From Chthonobacter albigriseus (GTDB taxonomy: Bacteria > Pseudomonadota > Alphaproteobacteria > Rhizobiales > Pleomorphomonadaceae): a stretch of DNA of 64,000 bases. A program made the position numbers and the translations under genes. The stretch lies in assembly GCF_013839445.1 (NCBI RefSeq), contig NZ_JACDIT010000013.1, forward strand, positions 34,975 through 98,974, given 5' to 3'. Of the stretch, positions 50,897 through 58,897 are shown in pieces. Every line of letters starts with the position of its first letter. Position 1 is the stretch's first letter. The notes below the pieces were generated by a model. That model had not been told where the DNA came from. It worked only from the letters and a program-made list of their open reading frames with translations, and did not search any database.

Positions 50897-51951
50897 CTCG
50901 CCCGCTGTCGATTGTGTTTGTAGTGCCGCGCTTCCACACGAACCTGTTTTTCGCGACGAAGGCACTCAAGGAAGCAGGCCACAACGTCACGCTGATCTGC
51001 CGCGACCAGGCTGGCACGGAGGACCACTCGATCCTCGAGCCCTTGATCGTCGGAGCGGCGCCGTCTGTGCGGGCTGTCTGGAGATTGTTGGCCGAATGCG
51101 ATCCAGACCTGCTCTTCATCCGCGCAGTTCCGAACATCTCCTTCTGGGCTTCGCTTTTCGCCCGACTGCATCGTATTCCCGCATTTGCCTACGACCAGCG
51201 GCCTGTATCCAGCAGCCGCTCCACGCGGAAGATCGCGATGGACTGGCTACGCGGTCGACCGATCCGGAGAGTCACGCCCGTAAAGGGATTGGAAAGCCGC
51301 GGCCAATCGGACCGGTTTGCCACTTACATCCCATTCCCGGTCGAGATGTATCCACTGTTGGAGCCGGTTCGCCCTGCAGACGGTACGATCCGGATCCTCT
51401 GCGTCGGAAAGTTGACCCAAGCCCGCAAGAACCAACTCCTCCTCCTGGAAGTACTGACCGGACTGGCAAACCTGCCGTTCACGGTATCGCTGGTAGGGTC
51501 GACGAGCGTAGATGTCGGCGGAGGCTCTGCAGAGCACTTGGAGCAGCTTGAGCGCTTGGCTGCGAGCGGCCCACTTTCCGGGCGTGTTACAATTCTGCGC
51601 GACGTGCCGTTCGAACAGATGGGCGGCCTCTACGCCAGCCACCATCTATGCATCCTGCCCTCGTTTCGCGAACCGCTCGGGACCTCTCCGCTAGAGGCCA
51701 TGGCGTATGGCTGCGTCCCTGTCATCTCGCGCGGTTGCGGCAGCGCTGGGTATATCCGTGATGGAGTTGACGGGTTCCTCATGGACGTAGGAAACCGCGA
51801 TCGGGTAAGCCAAGTCCTTTATGGGATTTTGGCAAACCCGGACCGGATCACGGAAATCGCGACGGAGGCAAGGCGCGCCGCGGAATCAGAATACGCGCCG
51901 GCCCGATACGTCGAGAAGGTCGAGGCGCTGCTTAACGCCAGTCGAGATTGA
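50893..51951 (+). CDS. Glycosyltransferase family 4, divergent
   Basis: This 352-residue protein has a GT-B C-terminal half: RILCVGKLTQARKNQLLLLEVL, then LCILPSFREPLGTSPLEAMAYGCVPVISRGCGSAGYI, a GT4-like donor site. The N-terminal half (MTRPLSIVFVVPRFHTNLFFATKAL) is less typical and lacks the usual GG(A)ER start. It is coupled to the upstream GT4 by ATGA at 50893-50896. Its last 20 nt overlap the convergent FkbM gene. Confidence 0.85.
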   Translation: MTRPLSIVFVVPRFHTNLFFATKALKEAGHNVTLICRDQAGTEDHSILEPLIVGAAPSVRAVWRLLAECDPDLLFIRAVPNISFWASLFARLHRIPAFAYDQRPVSSSRSTRKIAMDWLRGRPIRRVTPVKGLESRGQSDRFATYIPFPVEMYPLLEPVRPADGTIRILCVGKLTQARKNQLLLLEVLTGLANLPFTVSLVGSTSVDVGGGSAEHLEQLERLAASGPLSGRVTILRDVPFEQMGGLYASHHLCILPSFREPLGTSPLEAMAYGCVPVISRGCGSAGYIRDGVDGFLMDVGNRDRVSQVLYGILANPDRITEIATEARRAAESEYAPARYVEKVEALLNASRD

Positions 51952-52591
51952 CGTTTGTCAGTCGCGCTGCCGCGAGTTTCTCCCGGACCCTCGCTGCCGC
52001 CGATTTGAGTTCCGGGATCTTATGGTCGTGGGTCTCTACGAAGATATGTTCGATGCGCCCAATCAGGCCACGGTCGATCAGGGCTTCCAAGAGTTCGAAC
52101 TCGGCTCCCTCGATGTCTACCTTCATTAGTTTGACCGGACGATCCAGCTTCTCGACGAAGTCGGCGAAATCGATCTGGTCTATCTCGACGAAGTTTGACT
52201 GGTCGATGTTGGATTTGAACGGCAGAACTGAAGACGATTGGGTCAAAACGATTGGATCATCGTCCGACTTCATGGCCCGGTAGAGCATCACCTTCTTGTT
52301 CCCCACCCCGACCGCTTGCTCTTTGACTTCAACATTGGGGAGCGAGCCAACTCGCTCGTTCAGGAGTTTCAAAGCTGTCGGGTCCGGTTCGAACGCGAAA
52401 ACCTTTGCTCCCCGGCCGGCCATCAAAGCAGTGTACTCACCGACGTTGGCGCCACAATCGATCGCGATGTCCGACCCGGTCAATGTCCGCGCGACGGATT
52501 CCAGCGCCCATTCAGCGTGTTTGGCGGGAGACGCCTTGTACTTCTTGGACGAGTGCCACCGCACCCAGCGCCACCAAAAAGGCTTCTTCAA
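51932..52591 (-). CDS. FkbM family methyltransferase
   Basis: This 219-residue protein has the FkbM pattern: IAIDCGANVGEYTALMA near residues 42-58, FAFEPDPTALKLL near 65-77, LMKVDIEGAEFELLEAL near residue 155 and a closing HIFVETHDHKIPEL. FkbM proteins O-methylate sugars and other hydroxyls with SAM. The start is TTG at 52591 with a GAGG site 8 nt upstream. It faces the glycosyltransferases convergently but belongs to the same glycan island. Confidence 0.88.
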   Translation of the reverse strand: MKKPFWWRWVRWHSSKKYKASPAKHAEWALESVARTLTGSDIAIDCGANVGEYTALMAGRGAKVFAFEPDPTALKLLNERVGSLPNVEVKEQAVGVGNKKVMLYRAMKSDDDPIVLTQSSSVLPFKSNIDQSNFVEIDQIDFADFVEKLDRPVKLMKVDIEGAEFELLEALIDRGLIGRIEHIFVETHDHKIPELKSAAARVREKLAAARLTNVNLDWR

Positions 52592-52631
52592 AACGGTAAC
52601 CTCGCTATGGTGAGACTCGTGGCATTCGTCC

Positions 52632-53099
52632 TCATGCCAGTGGCACGACAGCTTCGTTCTTGACCTGCCTGAGCGTCAGCGACGTTCGGACGCTGTCGAC
52701 ATTGGGTGCGGCCGTTAGATCCTCGATTACGAAGGCTTGGAATGTCTTGAGATCGGCCGCGACGCATTTCAGTAGAAAATCGACGTCGCCCGAAAGCATC
52801 CAGCATTCCCGAACGATGGGCCAGGACTTGACGCGCTGCTCGAATGCCAGAAGATCGCTCTCCGATTGGTTGGACAGCCCCACCATGGCGAACATGGTCA
52901 CATCGTAACCGAGTAGCTTCTCGTCGAGCAACGCACGGTATCCGATAATCAGGCCGGCCTCTTCCAACGCTCTCACACGCCGCAGACATGGGGGCGCGGA
53001 GATACCGACGCGACGCGCTAGTTCCACGTTGGTCATGCGTCCGTCCGCCTGGAGCTCTTTGAGGATTCGCCGGTCGATGGAATCCAGTTGCGGCTTCAC
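52632..53099 (-). CDS. Lrp/AsnC family transcriptional regulator
   Basis: This 155-residue regulator has an N-terminal HTH (LDSIDRRILKELQADGRMTNVELARRVGISAPPCLRRVRALEEAG) and a C-terminal RAM/AsnC_trans_reg domain (about 70-145) with GDVDFLLKC and AFVIEDLTAAPNVDSVRTS. The start is GTG at 53099 with AGGGAGC upstream; further upstream codons are not family-like. It is divergent from the GT9 gene and lies just upstream of fkbM on the same strand. It may regulate amino acid genes elsewhere or the local glycan genes. Confidence 0.88.
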   Translation of the reverse strand: MKPQLDSIDRRILKELQADGRMTNVELARRVGISAPPCLRRVRALEEAGLIIGYRALLDEKLLGYDVTMFAMVGLSNQSESDLLAFEQRVKSWPIVRECWMLSGDVDFLLKCVAADLKTFQAFVIEDLTAAPNVDSVRTSLTLRQVKNEAVVPLA

Positions 53100-53260
53100 A
53101 GCTCGTTGCTCCCTCGTGTCTGTGCGCGTGTTGTACTCGCGCAGCCTCCCCGTTAAAAGGCGGGGATGCGGATTGTGCTCAGTTTCTGATGGGCACACCG
53201 TCGGGCCTAGCTGCCTCCGACGGCTATGATCTATTCGAGATACGCGAAAGTCTGACTTAC

Positions 53261-54391
53261 ATGACCGTGGAACAAACTGTCCAGGTTCAAGCCGGGCGGA
53301 CCGGTGATGCGCCACCGAAACGTGCACTTTTTATTAAGTTCAAACATCTGGGCGACAGCGTCATCGCGACCGCGGCGATCGACGCGATGCCGCAGGGTTG
53401 GGAAATCGACGTCGTTTGCTTTTCCGCTAGCCAACAGATCTTTGAGATGCATCCCCGAGTGGCTCGGGTAGAAACAACTTCGAAAGGCAAACGCGGGGTC
53501 GCCCGCTTTCTGTCCGACTTGAGCCTGGTCTCCCGCCTGAAGGCACGGCGCTACGATTTTGTCGCCCAGTTCTCCGACGACTGGCGGGGAGCGATCCTCT
53601 CGCGGCTGATCTCCGCCGATATGAGCGTCGCACGCCGTAATTCCCGGCGCGGTCGATTGTGGCACTCGTCCTTCAAAAAAATAGCCAGGGTTCCCTCGCG
53701 CAACCCTCGTCACATGGCGGAACTCGATGTCGACCTCGTACGTATTGCCGGCCTTTATAGCGGCAGTTTCGCCCCGCCCCTGCGCATCGTCCCGGACGCG
53801 GACGCAGTCCTGGCAGCAGCGCGGGCGAGTGCCCAGGCGAACTTGATCGCCGACGACCGCCCGTTGGTCTTGATCCAGCCTGCGACCCGCTGGAGCTTCA
53901 AGGGCTTGCCGATAGCGACTTGGACAGAGGCGATCGACGAGATCACGGCGGCGGGCCAGCAGGTCGCCTTGCTCGGCGGCCCGGATGACAGGGATCTTCT
54001 CGACCGGATTGCCGCCGACGCCGGGTCTCGCATCCCGATCTTGATCGCCGACATCAAAACAACGGCGGCTTTGATGCTGAGAAGCTCGGTTGTTGTCAGT
54101 GTCGATTCCCTTGCGATGCATCTCGCAGCTGCGGTCGGTCGACCGACAGTGGCCGTCTTCGGCCCAACCGACGAGGGCTACTGGAAACCGTGGGGGGTAC
54201 CCCATCGGCTTGTCGTCAATAACGAGTACTCGTGTCGGCCTTGCAACCTCGATGGATGTGCCGGTTCTAAAGTCAGCCACTGTCTGATTGCCCTTCCACC
54301 GAGCCGCATTCCGGCCGCCGTCTTCTCCCTTCTGATGTCGCTCGCGGCCGATGATTGCGGTGCGCGCGCGGAACGAAACAGGTCGGGATAG
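53261..54391 (+). CDS. Glycosyltransferase family 9 (heptosyltransferase-like)
   Basis: This 376-residue GT9 protein has RALFIKFKHLGDSVIATAAIDAMP near the N-terminus, LVLIQPATRWSFKGLPIATW near residue 210, and SVDSLAMHLAAAVGRPTVAVFGPTDEGYWKPWG near residue 290, followed by a CRPCNLDGCAG Cys block like that of WaaC/WaaF. It resembles RfaQ-type heptosyltransferases, so it could add a third heptose to the core, but the donor is not certain. The ATG at 53261 is chosen over the upstream in-frame ATG at 53189; the ribosome-binding site is weak. Confidence 0.85.
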   Translation: MTVEQTVQVQAGRTGDAPPKRALFIKFKHLGDSVIATAAIDAMPQGWEIDVVCFSASQQIFEMHPRVARVETTSKGKRGVARFLSDLSLVSRLKARRYDFVAQFSDDWRGAILSRLISADMSVARRNSRRGRLWHSSFKKIARVPSRNPRHMAELDVDLVRIAGLYSGSFAPPLRIVPDADAVLAAARASAQANLIADDRPLVLIQPATRWSFKGLPIATWTEAIDEITAAGQQVALLGGPDDRDLLDRIAADAGSRIPILIADIKTTAALMLRSSVVVSVDSLAMHLAAAVGRPTVAVFGPTDEGYWKPWGVPHRLVVNNEYSCRPCNLDGCAGSKVSHCLIALPPSRIPAAVFSLLMSLAADDCGARAERNRSG

Positions 54392-54547
54392 CGCAGGCTG
54401 TCTCGCAGCTGTCCCTTGAAAGCGTAAACCGGCCAAACTACTCTTTGAGCGGCAGCATTTGGGTCGACGAGGCCGGTCGATCTCGGCCTCATCGGATATG
54501 TCGAGCGCCGATTGCTCACAACGGTACAGGAAGGCGCAACCAAGCCC

Positions 54548-55510
54548 ATGGCGCATCATCATTCCAAGACCCTGATCGTCGGATCCGGGCCGGCCGGCTA
54601 CACGGCTGCGATCTATGCGGCGCGGGCCATGCTCGAACCGATCCTGGTGTCGGGCATCCAGCAGGGCGGCCAGCTCACCATCACCACCGACGTGGAGAAC
54701 TACCCGGGCTTTGCCGACGTCATCCAGGGCCCCTGGCTGATGGAGCAGATGCGCCTGCAGGCCGAGCACATGGGCACCCGGATGATCGGCGATACGATCG
54801 TCAGTGCGGACTTCTCCCGCCGGCCCTTCCAGATGGTCGGCGACAGCGGCGACACCTATTCCGCCGACAGCGTCATCATCGCCACCGGCGCGCAGGCGCG
54901 CTGGCTGGGGCTGCCGTCGGAGGCGAAGTTCCAGGGCTTCGGCGTTTCCGCCTGCGCCACCTGCGACGGCTTCTTCTACCGCGGCAAGCATGTCCTGGTG
55001 ATCGGCGGCGGCAACACCGCCGTGGAGGAGGCGCTCTACCTCACCCACCACGCCGCCAAGGTTACGGTCGTTCATCGCCGCGATCATTTCCGTGCGGAGC
55101 GCATCCTGCAGCAGCGCTTGTTCGACCACCCCAAGATCGAGGTGGTCTGGAACACGGTGCTCGACGAGGTGCTCGGCACCGAGGGCTTCCCGCCGTCCGT
55201 GACGGGCGCGCGGCTGAAGAACATCGTCACCGGGGAAACCGTCGACGTCGGGGTCGACGGCATCTTCGTCGCGATCGGCCACGCTCCCGCCGTGTCCGTG
55301 TTCAAGGATCAGGTCAGGATCAAGCCGTCCGGCTACATCTGGACGGAGCCGGGCTCCACCGCGACCTCCGTCGAGGGCATCTTCGCCGCCGGCGACGTGA
55401 CGGACGAGACGTTCCGTCAGGCGGTCACCGCGGCCGGCATGGGCTGCATGGCGGCCCTGGAGGCGGAGCGCTACCTGTCCGCGTCCGCCTTCCGCCAGGC
55501 GGCGGAATAG
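54548..55510 (+). CDS. trxB: Thioredoxin reductase
   Basis: This 320-residue flavoprotein has FAD-binding IVGSGPAGYTAAIYAAR near residues 9-25. The NADPH domain carries the redox CATC (Cys136, Cys139) and VIGGGNTAVEEAL. A C-terminal GIFAAGDVTDETFRQAVTAAGMGCMAALEAE completes the FAD site. It reduces thioredoxin with NADPH. It lies directly upstream of the LysR regulator, the arrangement known for trxB-lsrB in rhizobia. Confidence 0.96.
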   Translation: MAHHHSKTLIVGSGPAGYTAAIYAARAMLEPILVSGIQQGGQLTITTDVENYPGFADVIQGPWLMEQMRLQAEHMGTRMIGDTIVSADFSRRPFQMVGDSGDTYSADSVIIATGAQARWLGLPSEAKFQGFGVSACATCDGFFYRGKHVLVIGGGNTAVEEALYLTHHAAKVTVVHRRDHFRAERILQQRLFDHPKIEVVWNTVLDEVLGTEGFPPSVTGARLKNIVTGETVDVGVDGIFVAIGHAPAVSVFKDQVRIKPSGYIWTEPGSTATSVEGIFAAGDVTDETFRQAVTAAGMGCMAALEAERYLSASAFRQAAE

Positions 55511-55642
55511 AGGGCAGAGGGCATAGGACGACGCGCCGTAAACGGATGGCGACCGGAGGGGAAGAGGCAAGGGACCCGCCTCTCCGGACGCAGCAGGCGG
55601 GCCCGCGGCGTTTGACCCTGGACCGCCGGAGGGGGGCCGGAG

Positions 55643-56533
55643 ATGGACTGGGACAAGCTGAGGATTTTTCACGCCGCTGCAAGGGCCGGCAGCTTCACGC
55701 ATGCGGGCGACCAGCTGTCCATGAGCCAGTCGGCCGTCAGCCGACAGGTCAGCGCGCTGGAATCGGACCTGGGCGTGCCTCTCTTCCACCGGCATGCGCG
55801 TGGCCTGATCCTGACCGAGCAGGGCGAGCTGCTCTATCGCACCGCCCACGATGTGCTGATGAAGCTGGAGGACGTCCAAAGCAGGCTCACCGACAGCCGC
55901 GAGCGGCCGTCCGGGTCGCTCCGCGTCACCACCACCGTGGGCCTCGGCTCCACCTGGCTCACCTCTCGCCTGCACGAGTTCATCGACCTCTACCCCGAAG
56001 TCCAGCTGCAGCTGATCCTCGACGACGTGGAGCTCGACCTCGCCATGCGGCAGGCCGACGTCGCCATCCGCCTGCGCCAGCCCACCCAGCCCGACCTGAT
56101 CCAGCGCAAGCTCTTCACCGTGCACTTCCATCTCTACGCCTCGCCGGTCTACGTGAAGCGCTTCGGCAGCCCGCGCACCATCGAGGACCTGGAGAGCCAC
56201 CGCATCGTCACCTTCGGGGCCGCGGCCCCTGCCTACCTGCGCGACATGAACTGGCTGGAGAGCGCGGGACGTCCCTATGACAATCCTCGCATACCCGTGC
56301 TTCGCGTGAACAACATCGTCGCGATCAAGCGGGCGGTTCAGCGCGGGATCGGGATCGCCCTCTTGCCGGACTATCTGATCGAGACCGACAGCGGCCTCGT
56401 CCAGTTGATCCCCGAGGTCGATCTGCCCTCCTTCGACACCTATTTCGTCTATCCGGATGAACTCCGGAACTCGGCGAGGGTGCACGCCTTCCGCGACTTC
56501 CTGGTCTCCAAAGCCCAGCGCTGGGCCTTCTGA
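55643..56533 (+). CDS. lsrB: LysR family regulator, LsrB/VtlR type
   Basis: This 296-residue LysR protein has an N-terminal HTH beginning MDWDKLRIFHAAARAGSFTHAG and SQSAVSRQVSALESDLGVPLFHRHARGL. The effector domain has LRVTTTVGLGSTWLTSRL, ADVAIRLRQPTQPDLIQRKLF and FDTYFVYPDELRNSARVHAFRDF. The match to LsrB/VtlR of rhizobia and Brucella is strong throughout. LsrB affects LPS and oxidative stress in Sinorhizobium and VtlR activates abcR2 in Brucella. GGGGGGCCGGAG precedes the ATG. An AbcR-like sRNA with a LysR-type dyad lies downstream, as expected. Confidence 0.93.
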   Translation: MDWDKLRIFHAAARAGSFTHAGDQLSMSQSAVSRQVSALESDLGVPLFHRHARGLILTEQGELLYRTAHDVLMKLEDVQSRLTDSRERPSGSLRVTTTVGLGSTWLTSRLHEFIDLYPEVQLQLILDDVELDLAMRQADVAIRLRQPTQPDLIQRKLFTVHFHLYASPVYVKRFGSPRTIEDLESHRIVTFGAAAPAYLRDMNWLESAGRPYDNPRIPVLRVNNIVAIKRAVQRGIGIALLPDYLIETDSGLVQLIPEVDLPSFDTYFVYPDELRNSARVHAFRDFLVSKAQRWAF

Positions 56534-56735
56534 CCGTCGCCGCAAGCCCCATTCGGACACATCCGCGTGAACCGTTTCATGCGGCGCTGCACCATTGCTT
56601 CGGGGCCCTGCTGAGGCCTGGACGCGAGGCTTGACCGCAAGCCCAAGCAGAATCACGCATTTTTCCTGGTTTGCTGCGGCGGAAGGCAGGACCTTGCGGT
56701 ACCTGCCTACAGCCCAAGCAATGGCTCCTCAAGAC

Positions 56736-56752
56736 TGCATAGCTGGCATGCA
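56736..56752 (+). promoter_or_regulatory. LysR-type dyad upstream of the sRNA
   Basis: TGCAT-N7-ATGCA is a perfect dyad centred at about -54 relative to the predicted sRNA start, the position usual for LysR activation sites, and contains T-N11-A. LsrB is the likely ligand because it is adjacent. A second dyad, GGCAGG-N11-CCTGCC, lies at 56685-56707. Confidence 0.45.
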
Positions 56753-56761
56753 CAGTGCCCG

Positions 56762-56791
56762 CTTGTTTTGCATCTGCGAGACCCGCATATA
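56762..56791 (+). promoter_or_regulatory. Promoter of the AbcR-like sRNA
   Basis: CTTGTT, an 18-nt spacer and CATATA match an alphaproteobacterial sigma-70 promoter, with a predicted start near 56798. Confidence 0.6.
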
Positions 56792-56797
56792 GCAAAC

Positions 56798-56935
56798 AGC
56801 TGATGACTTCGTTCCACCGCTACTCCTCCCGGCGGTGTTGAATATTCAGCTGTTCCCCTCTGGAAGGTGCGCAGCGTCCCTGCGGTGCGCAACCGAAACT
56901 TCAAGAAGCCGGGCCTAGTGCCCGGCTCTTTTTTT
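56798..56935 (+). ncRNA. abcR: AbcR-like (alpha-r15 family) trans-acting small RNA
   Basis: About 138 nt. The first stem-loop has an outer CAGCTGA/TCAGCTG stem and an inner CACCGC/GCGGTG stem exposing TACTCCTCCCG, an anti-Shine-Dalgarno loop. A second single-stranded CCCCTCT precedes a GC-rich hairpin (CGCAG/CTGCG). The end is a perfect terminator: AGCCGGGC, CTAGT loop, GCCCGGCT and seven T at 56907-56935. The CUCCUCCC loop, three-hairpin layout and position after lsrB/vtlR match the AbcR sRNAs, Hfq-dependent repressors of ABC-transporter mRNAs in Rhizobiales. Family assignment is by memory of this layout, not by a search. Only one copy is seen, though many relatives have two. Confidence 0.75.
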
Positions 56936-56963
56936 GCTCGGTCGGCGGCGATGAAGCGTGGCT

Positions 56964-57926
56964 TCACATGTAGAGCGCCTCGTCCTCCAGGCCCTTGTAG
57001 AGCCCGGCGACCTGCTCCGCGTAGCCGTTGAACAGCAGCGTCGGAACGCGATCGCGGGTGCCGAGCACCTGCTCGGTCGCCTGGCTCCACCGGGGGTGCG
57101 GCACTTCCGGGTTCACGTTCGCCCAGAAGCCGTATTCCTGCGCCTGCAACTGCTCCCAGAACGACTTCGGGCGCTCGTCGGTGAAGGTCACCTTGACGAT
57201 CGACTTGATGGACTTGAAGCCGTACTTCCAGGGCGTCGCGAGCCGGATCGGCGCACCGAACTGGCTGCGCAGAGGCTTGCCGTAGGCGCCGGTGACCACG
57301 AAGGAAAGGTCGTTCGCCGCCTCCGCCATCGTCAGCCCTTCCACATAGGGCCATGGATAGAAGAACTGCTGCTGCCCCGGCGCCATGTCCGGGTCCATGA
57401 AGGTCTCGAACCGCACATAGGTCGCCGACGACAGCGGCCGGGCATAGTCCAGCAACGCCTTCAGCGGGAACCCGGTCCACGGCACCGTCATCGACCACGC
57501 CTCCACGCAGCGGTGCCGATAGAGCCGCTCTTCGATGGCCATGGCGCGGATCAGGGTGTCGAAGTCGACGGTTTTCTCCTCCTCCACCATGCCGTCGAAG
57601 GTCACCGTCCACGGCCGCGTTTTCAGCATGCTCTCGGCCGCCTTGTAGATCTCCTTGTGCCCGCCGAACTCGTAGAAGTTGTTGTACTGTGCGTTCACGT
57701 CTTCCGGGGTGAGCGCCCGATCCAGCTTGAACGCCTCGTTGCGCTTGGCCGGATAGAGATCCGCTGTCGGGTCGCCCTCTGCACGAGCCTGCACGGTTCC
57801 GCCGGAAACCAGCAGGCCAGCACCCAAGCCCATGCCGGCGAGGATCTGTCGCCGGTTCATGTAGACGTCCTCTGGCGTGGTGAGCCGTTCAGGCAGGGCC
57901 CAGCTTGGTCGCGAGCGGATCAGCAT
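56964..57926 (-). CDS. msrP: Protein-methionine-sulfoxide reductase catalytic subunit MsrP
   Basis: This 320-residue molybdoenzyme has a twin-arginine signal (MNRRQILAGMGLGAGLLVSG, Arg25 and Arg26), the molybdopterin Cys140 in HRCVEAWSM, and FEFxxFEFGGHKEIYK-like and NPEVPHPRWSQATE segments typical of YedY/MsrP. It repairs oxidised methionine in periplasmic proteins, with electrons normally from the heme membrane protein MsrQ. The start at 57926 (MLIRSRPSW) fits the MsrP N-terminus; an ATG at 57950 is an alternative. No msrQ is next to it. It converges on the sRNA terminator. Confidence 0.93.
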   Translation of the reverse strand: MLIRSRPSWALPERLTTPEDVYMNRRQILAGMGLGAGLLVSGGTVQARAEGDPTADLYPAKRNEAFKLDRALTPEDVNAQYNNFYEFGGHKEIYKAAESMLKTRPWTVTFDGMVEEEKTVDFDTLIRAMAIEERLYRHRCVEAWSMTVPWTGFPLKALLDYARPLSSATYVRFETFMDPDMAPGQQQFFYPWPYVEGLTMAEAANDLSFVVTGAYGKPLRSQFGAPIRLATPWKYGFKSIKSIVKVTFTDERPKSFWEQLQAQEYGFWANVNPEVPHPRWSQATEQVLGTRDRVPTLLFNGYAEQVAGLYKGLEDEALYM

Positions 57927-58017
57927 CGTGAAACCTCCTCTTGGCCGCATGGCGCGGCGGATCTAGCCAGAAGGGTAGGAAATGGCCGCCAGCCTTCAAC
58001 ACACGTTCCTGTCATTC

Positions 58018-58065
58018 GCACGATGTCGCGTGAATTCGCACGATTGACTGCACGAACATGCACGA
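58018..58065 (+). promoter_or_regulatory. GCACGA direct repeats upstream of the DeoR gene
   Basis: GCACGA occurs four times, at 58018, 58038, 58050 and 58060, in the 50 nt before the DeoR ATG at 58079. The first two are part of a longer repeat, ATTCGCACGAT. Direct repeats of this type are usual DeoR-family operators, so autoregulation is likely. Confidence 0.55.
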
Positions 58066-58078
58066 TTAGAACGCACTG

Positions 58079-58873
58079 ATGCAGACCGATCCTTCTCCGT
58101 TTCCCAACTCTCTCTCCCCATACGAGCGCCAGGAACAGATTGTTACGCTGCTCGGCGAAAAAGGCCGCCTGGCGGTCGCCTCCCTTGCGGACCGGTTCCG
58201 CACTTCCGACGACAGCATCCGCCGCGATCTTCGCACATTGGCGGCCGCCGGGCGTATCCGCCGCGTGCACGGGGCCGTGCTGCCCGCCGCCGCCTTGCCG
58301 CAACCCTTCTCCGATCGCCTGGCGACCGATCTCGATGCCAAGCGGGCGATCGGCCGGGCAGCAGCCGCGCTGGTCCGGCCCGGCTCGGTGGTCTTCCTCG
58401 ACGGCGGCACGACGGTTCTTGCCGCCGCCGAGGCCCTCCCGCCCGACCTCGCCGCCGAGGTCGTCACCACAAGCCCTCCAGTCGCGCTCGCCCTTGCCGA
58501 CCATCCGCGGATCACCGTGATCCTGATCGGCGGCATCCTCGACAAGCCGAGCCGGACAGTGGTCGGCTCCGCGGCCCTCGACGCGGTACGCGCGATCCGG
58601 GCCGACCTCTGCCTCATCGGCCTCTGCAGTCTCGACGCGGAGGCCGGTTTGATGGCCACCGGGCACGAGGAGGCCCGCGTGAAGCGCGCCATGCTCGAGG
58701 CGAGCGACAAGGTCGTGGCTCTCGCCACCGCCGAGAAGCTCGACACCCTCTCGCCCCACGCCATCGCCCCCACCGGGGCCATCGACATCCTCGTCACGGA
58801 CGACCGTGTTTCCGCCGATCGCCTGGCCCCGTACCGGGCCGCCGCCCTGCATGTCGTCGTCGCCCCCACCTGA
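58079..58873 (+). CDS. DeoR family transcriptional regulator
   Basis: This 264-residue protein has an N-terminal DeoR winged helix (ERQEQIVTLLGEKGRLAVASLADRF and DDSIRRDLRTLAAAGRIRRVHGG-like) and a C-terminal sugar-phosphate-sensing domain with FLDGGTTVLAAAEAL, VTTSPPVALAL and GHEEARVKRAMLEAS. Such repressors control sugar or nucleoside uptake and respond to phosphorylated sugars. An MFS gene follows after 24 nt on the same strand and may be its target. Upstream GCACGA repeats suggest autoregulation. Confidence 0.9.
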   Translation: MQTDPSPFPNSLSPYERQEQIVTLLGEKGRLAVASLADRFRTSDDSIRRDLRTLAAAGRIRRVHGAVLPAAALPQPFSDRLATDLDAKRAIGRAAAALVRPGSVVFLDGGTTVLAAAEALPPDLAAEVVTTSPPVALALADHPRITVILIGGILDKPSRTVVGSAALDAVRAIRADLCLIGLCSLDAEAGLMATGHEEARVKRAMLEASDKVVALATAEKLDTLSPHAIAPTGAIDILVTDDRVSADRLAPYRAAALHVVVAPT

Positions 58874-58897
58874 AATCGCGTCCGCAAGGTCCTTCCC

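Noticed and set aside
53231..56656. Minus-strand open frame of about 1140 codons across GT9, trxB and lsrB
   Set aside because: It is antisense to three recognised genes and has no recognisable domain.
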